Assembly (NCBI GenBank): GCA_030549495.1
Contig: JAUIRK010000921.1
Coordinates: 850,501-914,500, forward strand
Source of the DNA: Nectonema munidae
Lineage: Eukaryota; Nematomorpha; Nectonematoida; Nectonematidae
Length of the DNA stretch: 64,000 bases
Direction: 5' to 3'
Positions 33,907-46,257 of the stretch are shown piece by piece. The first letter of the stretch is position 1; each line of letters opens with the position of its first letter. The notes below the pieces were generated by a model that was not told where the DNA came from, did not search any database, and saw only the letters and a program-made list of their open reading frames with translations. Both the position numbers and the translations under genes were made by a program.

Positions 33907-35832
33907 ATAAAGTTTTTACAAACCTTAAGAATTTAGATTAGTTTTTAAACCATAAAAGCTTTCTGTTAACAAGACCATACATTCACAGCACTTAAGCAAA
34001 AGATTTTTTCATAAAACATATCAACATTTAAACTCATTTCTAAAGTATCCAGATGCAATTAAATGTTTGTTACTGAAAGAAAACTACTGTAGATGAATGA
34101 ATTTGTAAAACCTTGTTACTTGCGAGTTGGGAGTTTAAAATTACCACATGTATTTTTTTGATACAAGTATGCTCATCGTTTAATTTTAAGCCCACAAGAA
34201 GGATTTAAAAATTTGTTCCATCATTAACTGTATATAAAAAAACTATTTACAAACCCGGTTTTGTGCGACTCCCATATTTCCAAATTATTTTCCTTTTGTT
34301 TTCTTTATACCCCATTAAATTTTTTTTTATATTTGTAATAATTATTGTTTTATAATATTGGCATGGCTGTGTATGTAGGTATAAATTTATATATATGGTG
34401 AGAAATTACAAGTGTCCCGGATTTCTAATCTTGTAATCTGGCAACCCTAAAAGCATATGAAAGAATGTAGTTTCACACAAAAAAGGTAAATAGTAATCGA
34501 TAGTTACATAAGTAGTTACTAAGTGAGTCATAAGTAAATGTAAAAATATTCATATGAAGGAGATAAATATTAGGTGTAATAACATTAATAGTATTCTTTA
34601 ATTTGAATATTGCATACATAGCACGACTTCTTATGATTTTCTGATATGTGTTGATAAGCATGCTTTTCGTATTCTTTTTGAAGCTTATATAGCTATTACA
34701 TCCTAGATTCCTCAACATTGGTTATACTTGAGACTAAGCAATACTTAGTCAATTAGTAAGCAATACAACAATATAATAGAATTAAATTTAACTTACTTAT
34801 AAAACTTAAGTCTCTTATTGAGAAAAAATATAATTTAACAAGAATTCAGAAAGTTTTGTTTTTTCCTCCATTTCTGTTCTATCGATGTTCAAAGCTATGC
34901 CTATCCGAAGTGAAGTTTTTTTAATTTAAAAATTGTTTACAAAGTACACTGAAAAATTTAGATTTTAATAAAAAATAAACAAGTATTTTGTTTTTTTCAA
35001 AAATTTTAACTATTCTTATTTGAAGGAAAAGTAAATTGAAAAAAAGAAAATTTATTTCCAATCACGATTTTACAGTATTAAATAGGTTATCAATATTTCC
35101 ACCTTTGAGGTCTTTTTTAAGATACTCTAAATATAAAGGGTATATCAAAATTTGGTGTATGTATATTGTGGAAATATGCCATAAAGTCTTACATTGTTAG
35201 AGAAAGGAAGAAATGTAAATATAAAATAATTTACATTCAAAATTATTAACTATTATTTAAAAAAAAATGATTAATTTAAATAATAATCGATTTTTTTAGA
35301 TCCAAATTACTTCATTTATCCCAAATTGAAAATGAACTCCCCTAATATTATAAATTTTTAATTTTTGTTTTCAGTTTTTCTTTTTCAGTATTTTTGTAAA
35401 ATATATTTTTTTATTATAAAATAAGTTAAAATAGCTAATAGTAAATTAGTGTTAAAAGTTAATACTAAATATTAACTAAATGTTTTTTATAAATGTTTGA
35501 TTAAATTTTAGATATCAGATAAATAAAAAAACGTAAAAGGAGGAAATGTTTTAAATGCCGAAAAGAAAATCGTAATTTCAATCAATAAAACGGTGAATTT
35601 GATTTGCGAGTATCTTCAATTGACTATAATGTTTTTTTCTTTTAGGTACACCAAAAAATTTAAGTTTTTAGATAAAAAACTTTATTTTTATTACTTAAGA
35701 TTTTCTACCTACTCTCATATTACACATAACTGACTCTCATTTATACAATTTCATATTTATATGAACTAACTTATTATTTTTAAATATTTGCGTAATATTT
35801 TTACTTTTAGAATTGTTAAATATATATTAACC
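33907..35832. other. Non-coding right part of duplicated unit, copy A
   Basis: AT-rich sequence without a recognisable domain. The minus-strand open frame of 81 codons at 34473-34718 is also open in copy B (47068-47313), but it is AT-rich and matches no family I know; the near-identity of the copies explains its survival. Ends at TATATTAACC, joined directly to the start of copy B. Confidence 0.6.
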
Positions 35833-37814
35833 TACTCAAACCTACACACTCATACCTTTCAATTTTGCTCAGTTCAGTTCATTGTATACCAAAAAAAGCG
35901 TAAATAAGTCGAGTCGCAAAAATATTTTTGAGACTCCATAATGCTGTCAATGCGTGAAATTAAACTAGCAAACGCTTCCTATAACTCTTTGTGCATGCCA
36001 GTTCTTATATCTGCCTCTCGTTTCTATTTCTTTGTTCACATTTGTGATTTTATCATGCTTTATATTTCTTTTCTTTGCTCATAGCGCAAATAGAGATGCA
36101 TCGAAGGATATCAAATTTGACATCGTTGAGATGCGGATGTGAGAATTACTTTTTTTTTTAGCGGATCTGGATATGATTATTGCTATTCTAAGCAAACGCA
36201 AATTTTATACTTCTTAAAAATTTAGAGATGACAATCTGTTTTATCATAAAGACGTACTTATAAAATTTTTAGATAAAATAAAAATTCCCAAAACTTTGTG
36301 GTATATAAGAAAAAAGAAGAGTTTGAAAATTGCGGATGCTAAAACTTAAATGATGCGCAGATGAGGATCAAAATCTAAAGAACAAGAATAAAACAATTAA
36401 AGTTTGCTATAAATAGAGGCAAAACATTATTTTACTTTTTTATGTATTATAATTAACAGAAATCTAAAGTAATTTGTATTTCAAACTTTATTTGTTTTCT
36501 ATTAACCAATGTGAACCATTGAGGGAAAAATTTAATTATCTTAATTCGCAAAATAAATAGCCTAAATGTTCAATATTTATGTCTGAAAATATTTCAAATT
36601 AAAAAAAGACCCTTATTCATAATAACAATCTATTAAAAATAGGCTTTCTTGGTTCTAATTTAGAAGTTTTTAAGCTATAACTCAATATAAATAATAAAAG
36701 AAATTAGAGCCAAATTTTGTAAGTATTGGAAGACAGACTTTTAAAAATTAGAGTCGGATATGCTTGGAAGCATAAAAATAAATGAATGACTCAAATTTTA
36801 CTAAATCATCTAAGATCGTATTATTAAGCGGTACAGTTAGTTCCTAGTAAATCACCAAAAACCAATTTTCTTTGTAACAAAAATCTCTATAAGATCCTAG
36901 GCATAGAAATTTTCGAAAACAAAAATCCCCGAACAGAAAAATCTCTAAAAACTAAATTCCTTATACAGAAATTTTCAAAAATTAAAATCTTTGCTATCAA
37001 TATCCCAAAATTTTTAAAACATAGTTGCTTCGGGAATTTTTTTAGTGGTGATTTTATTTTTCCTGGATTTTGACCAGATAACGGTGAGCTGATATAAAAA
37101 TAATAAAATCTAATCTATGCATCAGTCTTTGATCTAATATAAAATACAAGTTATAAACGGTATGAATACTATATTTAAGATTTTACAGACCTAGTTTTAT
37201 CGATTTTTAATAAAATTTAAATGTATATTGACAAATTTTGACAATATTCAATATATGTCTATGAAGTATAGATCCATTTATGAGATAAACTAGGAAAATA
37301 ATTTATAAGATAAACCTAAATAGTCGAATCTTCTCAAGATTTTGATATGCTTCCATCTATTTTGTATATATAGAATAATAATTAACAAACGTTTTAATTT
37401 CCCATTTTATTAATAGAACAAATAAATGCACAAAAATATTAATTTTGCATAAATTTAGAAAAAATTTAGTATTTGATATATTTAAAAAAACCTTTTTTTC
37501 TAGATACTATTAACGGTAAAAAATAAATTTTTTCATAACTTAAAATATACCAAAAAACAAAAAAGCACCAGGGTTACGAAATCTCTATATCCTATAATAT
37601 TTTTTCATTAACATTTCTTTTATCGGTCATCTGTAGAATAAATTAAGTGAGAGTATTAAGATTATTGTCACTTTACAAAATCAATGTTATTTTATTTAAA
37701 AGTTCTCTAAATCTTTTAGAAAAATTATTAATGAACATTTGGGGGGGGGGGGGGGGGTAGAGGGGGAAGGGTATGATAAAAGAAAATATAAAGGGTATGA
37801 CATTTTGAAACTGA

Positions 37815-39490
37815 TTCTAATCAAGATAAAGCTTTTATCCTCAATGGGTATAATAACTGGAAGCATACTCTTGAAAGACATGCTCTATCAAAACATGAGG
37901 AGTCAAAAAAGCATATTGAGGCATACAAAACATGGATTGAAAGAAGGGAAGAATTTCTAGCAGCTTATCTGTTCCATGTATTCTTAATGAAACGCTTTTG
38001 GCCAAAAATAGGTATTTTATAAATTTAACAAATTTTTACATATTTTTTTGTTAAATGTAAATTTTTAACAAAATAGGTATTACATCAAGTCGACACTTGA
38101 AGGACCTTTTTGACATTTGCGTGGCTATGAGGAGCATGTTGAATATTTAGATTCAAATAAAATTGATTCCCCAAATGGGATGTTTTTGCGATTGTTTGAA
38201 TATACAATGAAAAAAGATAATAAACTTGCAGAAGTAAGCTTTTAATATATTTTTCATCATATCATTTTTTTTATTCAGTTAATATAAAATAAAAAATTAC
38301 AATACAGAAATTTATTAGAAAAGAGAACTGTATAAAAATAGAATTTTTTAATTATTTATTCATCAGATTTCTAAAACAATCCCAAAGAAATAAAATAAAA
38401 AAGAGAAAATAATCAGCACCATGGCTTCATTTGTAGTTTCAAAAGATTGTAACTACATCGAGAATATATCAATAGTAAAATTAAAAATTTTTAAAATTTG
38501 TCTTAACATATTTATTGTTCAAAATAGATCGTCAGATACTTAAAGACGAAAAATGTAAAGAGAATTTGCTTGATGTTTGTTCATCAGAAGATGTGAGTGC
38601 GAAGTCCATTGCTGCAAAATTTTGAAAACATTATATGATCTCAAAATAGACTCCATTAAAATAATTTCACAGTGCTAAGACGGTACTGCTGTTATGTTGG
38701 TAAAAACCATTCATTACCATCAGTATTTTTATCTAAAAAATGTCATGGTATAAATTATATTTTAATAATCACTTAATTATTTAAAGGTAAACGAGGTGGA
38801 GTCCAGAATATCATATGCGAACAATTGAAAAAAAAATACATTTTTACATTTTTTCAATCATCAGCTACACCTTTCTATAATTAATTCTCTGAGTGTGATT
38901 TCACAAGGTTTCCAAGTGATAGCTCTCTGTAAAATGATTTATAAATTTACTAAAAAAGACAGAGTATTTCAAAATTATTCTGGACAAACTTTAAAGAAGC
39001 TTCTAGAGCAAAGATGGTCTAGTAACTTGGAAACATTGACTATTGTTTCCAACAACTTAGAAAAGTTAAAAGATTTTCTTTTCGAACAATAACTCTAATC
39101 CAGAAATTTCTATTGAAGCCCAAGGGCTACTTTTGCAATTCGAGAAGCCGAAATTTCTCTGTGTTGTTTTGCTACTCAAAAAATACTTGAACTGATGTCT
39201 CCTCTCAATATCTATGCTCAGGTAAGCAAAAAAATTATTTTAAATTAAAGCTATATATCGATACGTTTACTTTAAGTCACATAACAGCGACTTGAATTGT
39301 TTGCTCACAATGGTGGAAACATTGTCAGAATCTTAACAATCTTTGACAGAAAACAATCAATTTTTCGTTCAACTAAAAAAAACTTCTTCGAGTTTTCTCA
39401 TCAAACTCTTCACGACATTTTCCACATTATGCCATTGTGAAAGCCATGACCCATTTATCAATTTATACAATGAAATAAATAAGAGTGATT
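37815..39490 (+). pseudogene. hAT transposase remnant (DUF4371 type), copy B
   Basis: As copy A but with a fuller N-terminus: AFILNGYNNWKHTLERHALS then KHEESKKHIEAYKTWIERRE EFLAAYLFHVF. The C-terminal frame FQVIALCKMIYKFTKKDRVF to NNLEKLKDFLFEQ at 38895-39092 is open for 65 codons. Same inactivating changes otherwise. Confidence 0.65.
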
Positions 39491-39995
39491 TCTTTTATTT
39501 GATTAAAGAAGAAAGAAAGATTTATTGTACATAAAAAGCATATTTGAAGAAATAAAACAGTAAGAGAAAAATCCATGAGCATACTCAAGACTAATTAAAG
39601 TCTTTTATTTGAAAAAATGTTTACTTTCTGATTTCAAAGTTTATGCTTTTTAACCTAATTTTGAGCTAAAGTAATGTAATTTATTATTATATTGTATTCA
39701 TTTGTTAATTTTATATTTGTAATGATTTTTATTCTAATAGTAAAACTTTTTTGAAGATTTCAAGAACGTGATAATGAATTTTTCAATGCTGTCAGATGTT
39801 TATGTCCAACAAACTTCAATTTTTTTAACCAAAAAGAACTGTGCATCAAAGCTTCCCATTTTGGAAATATGAATGATTCTTTATTCGTCAGCCAAGACGA
39901 AGTTGCTAAAAGTTTTATATTGAAAAACTATAAAACTGATATTAATTTTCTAATTTAATCAGGGTGATTCAGATTTTTCAATATAAGCCTATTTT

Positions 39996-41060
39996 TTGTA
40001 CCCCCATGTACTTCGCTCTGGCCATGCCACTGGGAAGCGCTCCAAAGACTTAGAAAAGTTTTTCACTTTGGAAAGCAACCTGACTTACTGTAACAATATC
40101 AAAGGACTCTTCAATGCTCTCGAATTGCAATACGAAGTCAAAGATTGGAGATTGTTTATAGATGGCTCCCTGTACAGTGTCAAGGCTGTATTATTGCATA
40201 TCGGAAATAAGATGCCATCAGTTCCCATTGCTCACTCCATAATTTTAAGAAAGACCTATGAAAATCTCGCTTTCATCTTGGACCAAATGTACAGGGAGCA
40301 TGAGTGGTTGATTTGAAAGTAGTTGCTATACTGAACGGCTTACAAACGGGGTGCACAAAATCCATGTGCTTTCTTTGCAAATGGGATAATAGAGCTAGAT
40401 CAGATCATTATGTCCGCACAGAATGGCCGCTAAGGGATTTGATGATTCCAGGCTTAAGTAATGTTAAAAATGAGCATTTGGTACAAAAAGAGAAAAACAT
40501 TTTACCACATTTTCACATAAATCTGGGTCTAATAAAGCAATTTACGAAAGCACTTGATTATGAAAAGTACCTCAAATGTTTTGTGTACCTCAAAAAAGTT
40601 TTTCCAAAAATGAGGCAAGCCAAGATAAAAGAGTGTATTTTCGTGGGTCCTCAGATAGACAAACTACTTTTTGATCCGCTCTTTGAGGCCACAATGGAGG
40701 AGAATGAGCAAGCAGCTTGGCAATCTTTCAAAGACATTTGCAACGGACTTCTGGGAAAGCACCAAGATGCCCAGAGAGAAATTTTAGTAGAAAGATTAGT
40801 CTTACCAGAATCTAGGCTGCAAAATGTCTGTGAAAATTCTTTTCCTACATTTGCACTTGTCTTTTTTTCCTGAAAACGTAGCAGATGTGAGTGATTGGCA
40901 TCGAGAAAGATTTCACCAGGAAATTGCAATGATAGAAAATAGATATAAGGAAAAATAGAGCCCTGCGATGCTTGCCGATTTTTGTTGGAATCTGAAGCGA
41001 GATTCACCAGGAACTGTTTATAAAGGAAAAAGCAAAAACCAGGCTAATTTTGAAAAAAAG
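39996..41060 (+). pseudogene. Repeat-encoded protein of unknown class, copy B
   Basis: The two open segments at 39996-40316 and 40304-40873 translate identically to copy A, with the same frame shifts and internal stop. Near-identity over about 880 bp of dead sequence shows that this part of the duplication is very young or has been homogenised. Confidence 0.7.
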
Positions 41061-41385
41061 GGGGAAATGTCATAGTTTATTAATTTATTACTTGCAATTC
41101 TATTATTTTAATTTTAAAAATAAAATGATAATTCACTTGAAATTTTTGGTCTTTGTTTAAAAATGTTTTTTACGGAAAACTGTGACGTCACAGGAAATTT
41201 TCGTCATCAAATTCGTAATCAGCGCATAAAAATTGATAATAAAATCCTAAAGCGATTTATGCATTTTTTTAAATGTGTAAAATTGTTGTTCAGTGATATT
41301 ATTTATGTAATTTAAAATTATTTTTAATTAATTATAGATTTTAATAATTATAGATAATTTATTTTTAATTAATTAATCTATTGAA

Positions 41386-42327
41386 CATGGCCGAGCAAAA
41401 AAGAAAATGTAGACAATATTATTTTGGTTATTTGAAGTTCGGCTTCATTTTTCCTCATGGGACATAAATCTACCCATGTGCCTTCATGCAGAAAAGTTTT
41501 AAGCAATGACCCTATGAAATCATTCAAGTTGGAGGATCATTTGAGAAGATGTCACCCTGATAAAAAAAAATCAGAATTTGGCATACTTTAAAAGTTTCCC
41601 AATTTGTCATCGACAAATGTCCATGATGATGACGTTTTGGTCTACGTCCAACATTTAAATGCCTTTCATGCAGATTTTAAAGTCATTAAGATTTTGACTA
41701 TGGATGATCAACCCATACGATGAAATTAAAGAAACAGATGTCACGTTACAAGAAGGACTGATTGGAATACGCTGTAACGAAAAACTAAAGGTGCAGTTCA
41801 GAAAGGGGTATCAGCTGTTTTGGCTTCAAAAAGAAATCCCTGTCGCTTATCCTACTTTATGGGCTATCGCAAGAAAGTTATTGATAGCTTTTCCATCTTC
41901 ATACTTCGTGGAAAGGGGTTTTAGCGCGGTTGCCAATCTTCTTACGAAAACACATCGTTGAACTTGGAGACTTGAGATTAAACCTAACTAATTTGAAGAC
42001 AAATGTTGACAAAATGCTATCATAGCATCAAACTCACCCTTCCCATTGATGATTAAATCATTATTTTCTTGTAATTTCATGTTTTGTTTCGCCCTAATTT
42101 TAATATGTACTTCGATTTTGTGTTTTTTCAATAAAATTTTTTCTTTTCTTTTTTATAAAATTGTCCAATTTTAAAAGAACCCAAGGTGAGATCACGGTGT
42201 AAGCAAGCTGTCAAAAATATTTAAAATTAATAAGGTTAAGAAAATTCAATATTGAGCTGACAGGGTGTCAGCGATAAAAAAAAAATCAACAAGTGGTTTA
42301 TGGGCTAAAAAAGTTTAGGAACCTCTG
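41386..42327 (+). pseudogene. ZBED5/SCAND3-like hAT element, internally deleted, copy B
   Basis: Same parts as copy A: BED start, lost catalytic core, dimerisation block at 41704-41961, and hAT right end at 42327. Only a few substitutions differ. Confidence 0.8.
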
Positions 42328-42533
42328 CTTTACATGGATCTAATGAAAATTCTTTTAACGTGAACTTTATAAGAGCATATAAATCTTCAGCAGAAATTGA
42401 ACCTTTGAGAAAAACAATACATAAATTGTCACTTTCTCCATCTTGGAAATGAATGACATTATTTATGTAACCTTTATTGTTAGCACCTGTATATTCATCC
42501 AAAGACAGAGAAAACTTTTGTTTTTCACTTTTT
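42328..42533 (-). pseudogene. hAT transposase N-terminal fragment, copy B
   Basis: Same fragment as 26105-26310, identical in translation, abutting the hAT right end. Confidence 0.6.
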
Positions 42534-42818
42534 CTTATTTTTAAATTAAATTATAAACTATAAACTTAGTAAAATTCATTTTATAAGTTTCACTTATATA
42601 AAAATTTTTGAATTATCGTTTATTAAAATTTACATAAAGTTTTCACGTTTTGAAATTCTCGAGTCTCGCTCAAATTTTCTCGAGAAGTTTATAAACTTCT
42701 AAAATTTCGAAACAGAAGATCTACTCACATCCCATAACCCTGAAAATTCTTAACGAATATAACCTCCTACTGAGACATCCACAATCGCTATGCAGGTCAA
42801 AGTGAATTAGTCAAAGAT

Positions 42819-43031
42819 TTATTGCGACGACTTGTAAATGCTTTCTTTAGAGGAAGGCTTCTCATCAGTGCCATTCTGCCCATCCCTTCCTCCACTCTCG
42901 GAAAGATCCATCTTGCTATCTCCTACTTCAGTCTCGTTGTCCTTTTCTGTTATTCTCTTCTCGAGGTAATCATCAAGCTCGCACAAATCGTCAATCACCA
43001 ATTCGATTCTAGTGAGATCTCTCTTCAGCAT
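42819..43031 (-). CDS. CDC26: CDC26-like anaphase-promoting complex subunit, copy B
   Basis: 70-aa frame matching copy A except Ile for Lys in the segment YLEKRITEKDNE; three further base changes are silent. Start context, the stop codon within AATAAA and both flanks are the same. If both copies are real and expressed, the dose of this APC/C subunit is doubled; if the duplication is an assembly artefact, the two are alleles. The changed residue lies after the conserved N-terminal CDC16-binding segment, so both could work. Confidence 0.8.
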   Translation of the reverse strand: MLKRDLTRIELVIDDLCELDDYLEKRITEKDNETEVGDSKMDLSESGGRDGQNGTDEKPSSKESIYKSSQ

Positions 43032-43489
43032 GCTACCGCTTTGTTATCTAAAAAAGTATTCAACGTTACAAATATCTGAGATAAGAAAATATTCTTTATA
43101 TTTAAGTCGTCTCCCTACGCCCTAATCCTTTACTTTTTATCAAAACGTAGGTAAAATAATCGTTAAATGCTAAAATAAACTAGCATCATTCTAAGGCATA
43201 GGTATTCAAATTAGAACGGTTGAAAGTAGGAGTAAACACCGCTAATTTTTTGGCGGTAATTACCGCTAATACAAAACATTCTATTTTACCGTTACCGAAA
43301 CTTTATTACAGGTAAATTACTATTTATTTTTAATGGTTAATATCAGGCAGAAAAATCAAAACCCTTTTCACCTTGTATTGCCTATTAGACCATTATCAAG
43401 CGTTAATTAAGACTATTGACGGCATCACAAACTTCAATTTCCGACTAAAGTTGACATACGGATTATATTTATTAATATATGATTATTGT

Positions 43490-43622
43490 ATACATGAAAT
43501 GGTTTGAATTGAGAAGGCATTTACCAAAAGGGAATATTGAAAACAGATATTTAATAGGACATGAAATGGTTTGAATTGAGAAGGCACCAAAAGGGAATAT
43601 TGAAAACAGATATTTAATAGGT
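43490..43622. repeat. Two-copy tandem repeat of about 65 bp, copy B
   Basis: Counterpart of 27260-27400 with the same TTTAC difference between its two halves. Confidence 0.8.
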
Positions 43623-45097
43623 ATTACTGTTATACTTTTAAGTGTATATAAGGGAACCATAACTCTGATTTACAATTAAAATTACTGCAAAAATGTTTCG
43701 ATGATAACAAAAGAATTAGCAAGGAAGATATATTCATTTCTAGAATGATTCCAAAAATGGATACACAATTTTTAACCGTAATGTTATTTTAAAGATTGAC
43801 TAATTGTATGATTGGTTGCCATCTTAGCACTTATAATGAATCTGTTATATATATATAATATATATATTATAATCCGTATAGTATCCCGGAGTAAGAATAG
43901 GATTATTGTGATGCTGCATCTCGTAAAAAGGAAATAAATCGCGTATATAGTACATCTATTTATTTTGTATTTATATTCATATAAACCTACATATATATTT
44001 GTTGCTGCATATATTTATTTAACTTTCCTCTACAATCTTCCCCTTTAATATCGCATGCATCTTCATACATAACTATATCTACTTTTTTCCTTATGTACAT
44101 CATACTTGTAACCCTACCTTGTGAACCCCCTTTCAGATTTTATCTGCCATTCAACGTTAAACAGTTCTCCTTTCAACCCAGTATTATTTTATTACAACTC
44201 AGCCTCTAATCGCTACTAAAGATCACCTATCCTATTAACCATTTGTCTAATCCCCTTCAACCATCTACTAACTCTGTTTAATCCATTTCATTCAAAGCAT
44301 TTACATCTTCTACATTTAATACTTCAAGTTGATAAAGACTCGTGGAGTCGAAAATTCGTTTTATTTAAGTAATATTGGAAAATTATTAATATATATGCCC
44401 AAAAGTAATGTAATGTAAATTTTAAAAAACTTAAAAGAAAAAGCAAGGATTATATTTTACCAAGAATAGAACAGAAAAAGAAAATATTTTCCATTTTTAA
44501 AAAACTAAAAAACTTATCAGTGCATTATGGGGTCTAGCTAGTTTGAGACTCGGTATGAGCTCATAGAAAACATGCTATAACTTTGAAAATACAAAAGCTA
44601 TGGAAATAAAATTTTTTATGTATGTTAATCTCCAAAATTAAAAGAATAGTAAAGTGTTTTTTTTTAACTCATAGAAAATATTAATACATCTAATTATAGA
44701 TTTTTAACTGAATATGATTGCAAAATCTCTAATTGTTTGACTTGTTACAAATTAATGTTTTTTATCAAATAGGTTTCTGCCTAGATACCTAGAATCTTAA
44801 ATTCAGTATCAGAAGAAATTGAGATCCAAAAAAGGAAATGGCATTAGAGATACATCTTTTTGATACTGTGTAGTCTCTGAGATTGACACGTTAAATAAAA
44901 GCTATATTATAATAAATACAAAATTATAAGGATTATCCCTTTCTTTGATTTATGGGTCTGTCTAAAATCTATAGCCTAAACCCTTTAATTACTAAGAAAT
45001 AGAAGAATAAAACTTATTTTTACAAATATATAGAAAAATATTAAGTACATAGAAAGTAAAAATGTCTGTTTGAGATATCAGTAAATCGAGTTATAGT

Positions 45098-46257
45098 TCA
45101 TAACTTTAGTATGGTATTTTCTTGATATAAATGAAGGATATACTGATGCTATGAAGAAATGCATAGCTTTTTGTGGAGATAACACTAATTTTAATTTTGG
45201 TGGGTGTTTACGCAAAGGCACAAGTAATGTCTTTTCAAAATTAAAGGAAAGCATGAATGAATCAATGGAAGGTGTTGGATGTCCAGCCGATATATTCTGC
45301 ACAATGCTGCTCATACCGCGACTAATGTTCTTTCTGTTGATGTTGAAGTAATTGTTGTTAAGTTGTTTTCATACTTTTCGAACTGAGAAGCTAGAAGATT
45401 TATGCGAGTTTGTTGGTGTTCAGTATGACTCAGTTCTCTCACATTCTAAAATTCGTTGGCTTTCTCTGATAAGAGCAGTAGAATCCTAAAGTTATTTGAA
45501 GCACTTGAATCTTTCTTTGCTTCTGAAGGAAAGGCCCCTCAAATTCTTTTAGATTTTTTTAATAATCCTCTAAGCGAAGCTTACTTATATTTTATTCACA
45601 GCCTTGAGTATGTTTTTAGCAGCAGGATTATGAAGATAGAAAAGAGAGAAAAGAGCATTATTGAAGTTCTTGGCTGCTTAAAAGAACTCATTGCAGTTAT
45701 GAAGGAAAGAATGGATCAAAAGTTTATTGCCCTTAGTGTTAAGGTTGCCTAAACAATGATAATGTCACATCTCAGGAGAAGAGCTTGAAGTGGATAACTA
45801 CTACGTCACTTGCCATGACTATCTTAAGAAATTGGTTTCATCTTTAAAAAGTTTTGAGAGTTTTTCACGGATGTTATTAGATACTCTTCCAGCATGGGAA
45901 CAAATACAATCGTCTTGTCTAGTGTTAAAAAACAAAGGCATAAAATTGACGACAATATGCTTTTTTTGTCAGTGGTCAGATGAATGGAAGACTAAACTAT
46001 GCCATGAAAGATGGTGTTGTATCCTTCACATGATGGAATTTCAAGAACAATATTCTGAGATGTTAATTTTGTGCTAGTACTTATTTAGCATTCCAGCTCA
46101 TAATGCTAATGTTGAGCGCATATTCTCACTCATGAATATCCAACGGACTGATGAGAGGAACAAGCTGGATGTGGCGTCTGTACAAGCTATCTTACAATGC
46201 ACATGGAAGCTTAATTTTCAGTGTAAAGAAAAAAGCAAAATCATCAGAGAAATATAA
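45098..46257 (+). pseudogene. hAT transposase remnant (BED-type hAT, C-terminal half), copy B
   Basis: Same parts as 28860-30038, with an extra Lys-Arg-Glu insertion (KIEKREKSIIEV) and the segment CCILHMMEFQEQYSEMLILC that is shortened in copy A. Stop at 46255-46257 after the hATC block. Broken by several stops and shifts. Confidence 0.8.

Larger units (their letters stand above)
19654..35832 (+). repeat. Tandem segmental duplication, copy A (16.2 kb including a Merlin insertion)
   Basis: From TACTCAAACCTACACACTC at 19654 the sequence repeats almost base for base from 35833, and copy A runs straight into copy B with no spacer. Copy A contains, in order: AT-rich non-coding DNA (19654-21560), a poly-G tract, a DUF4371-type hAT remnant, an unknown element protein, a ZBED5-like hAT remnant, CDC26, another hAT remnant, a Merlin transposon absent from copy B, and about 1.9 kb of non-coding DNA. 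Small indels separate the copies, such as about 40 bp near 21650 missing in A. Confidence 0.95.

Noticed and set aside
34473-34718. 81-codon frame conserved between copies A and B
   Set aside because: Conservation is explained by the young duplication; no similarity that I recognise.
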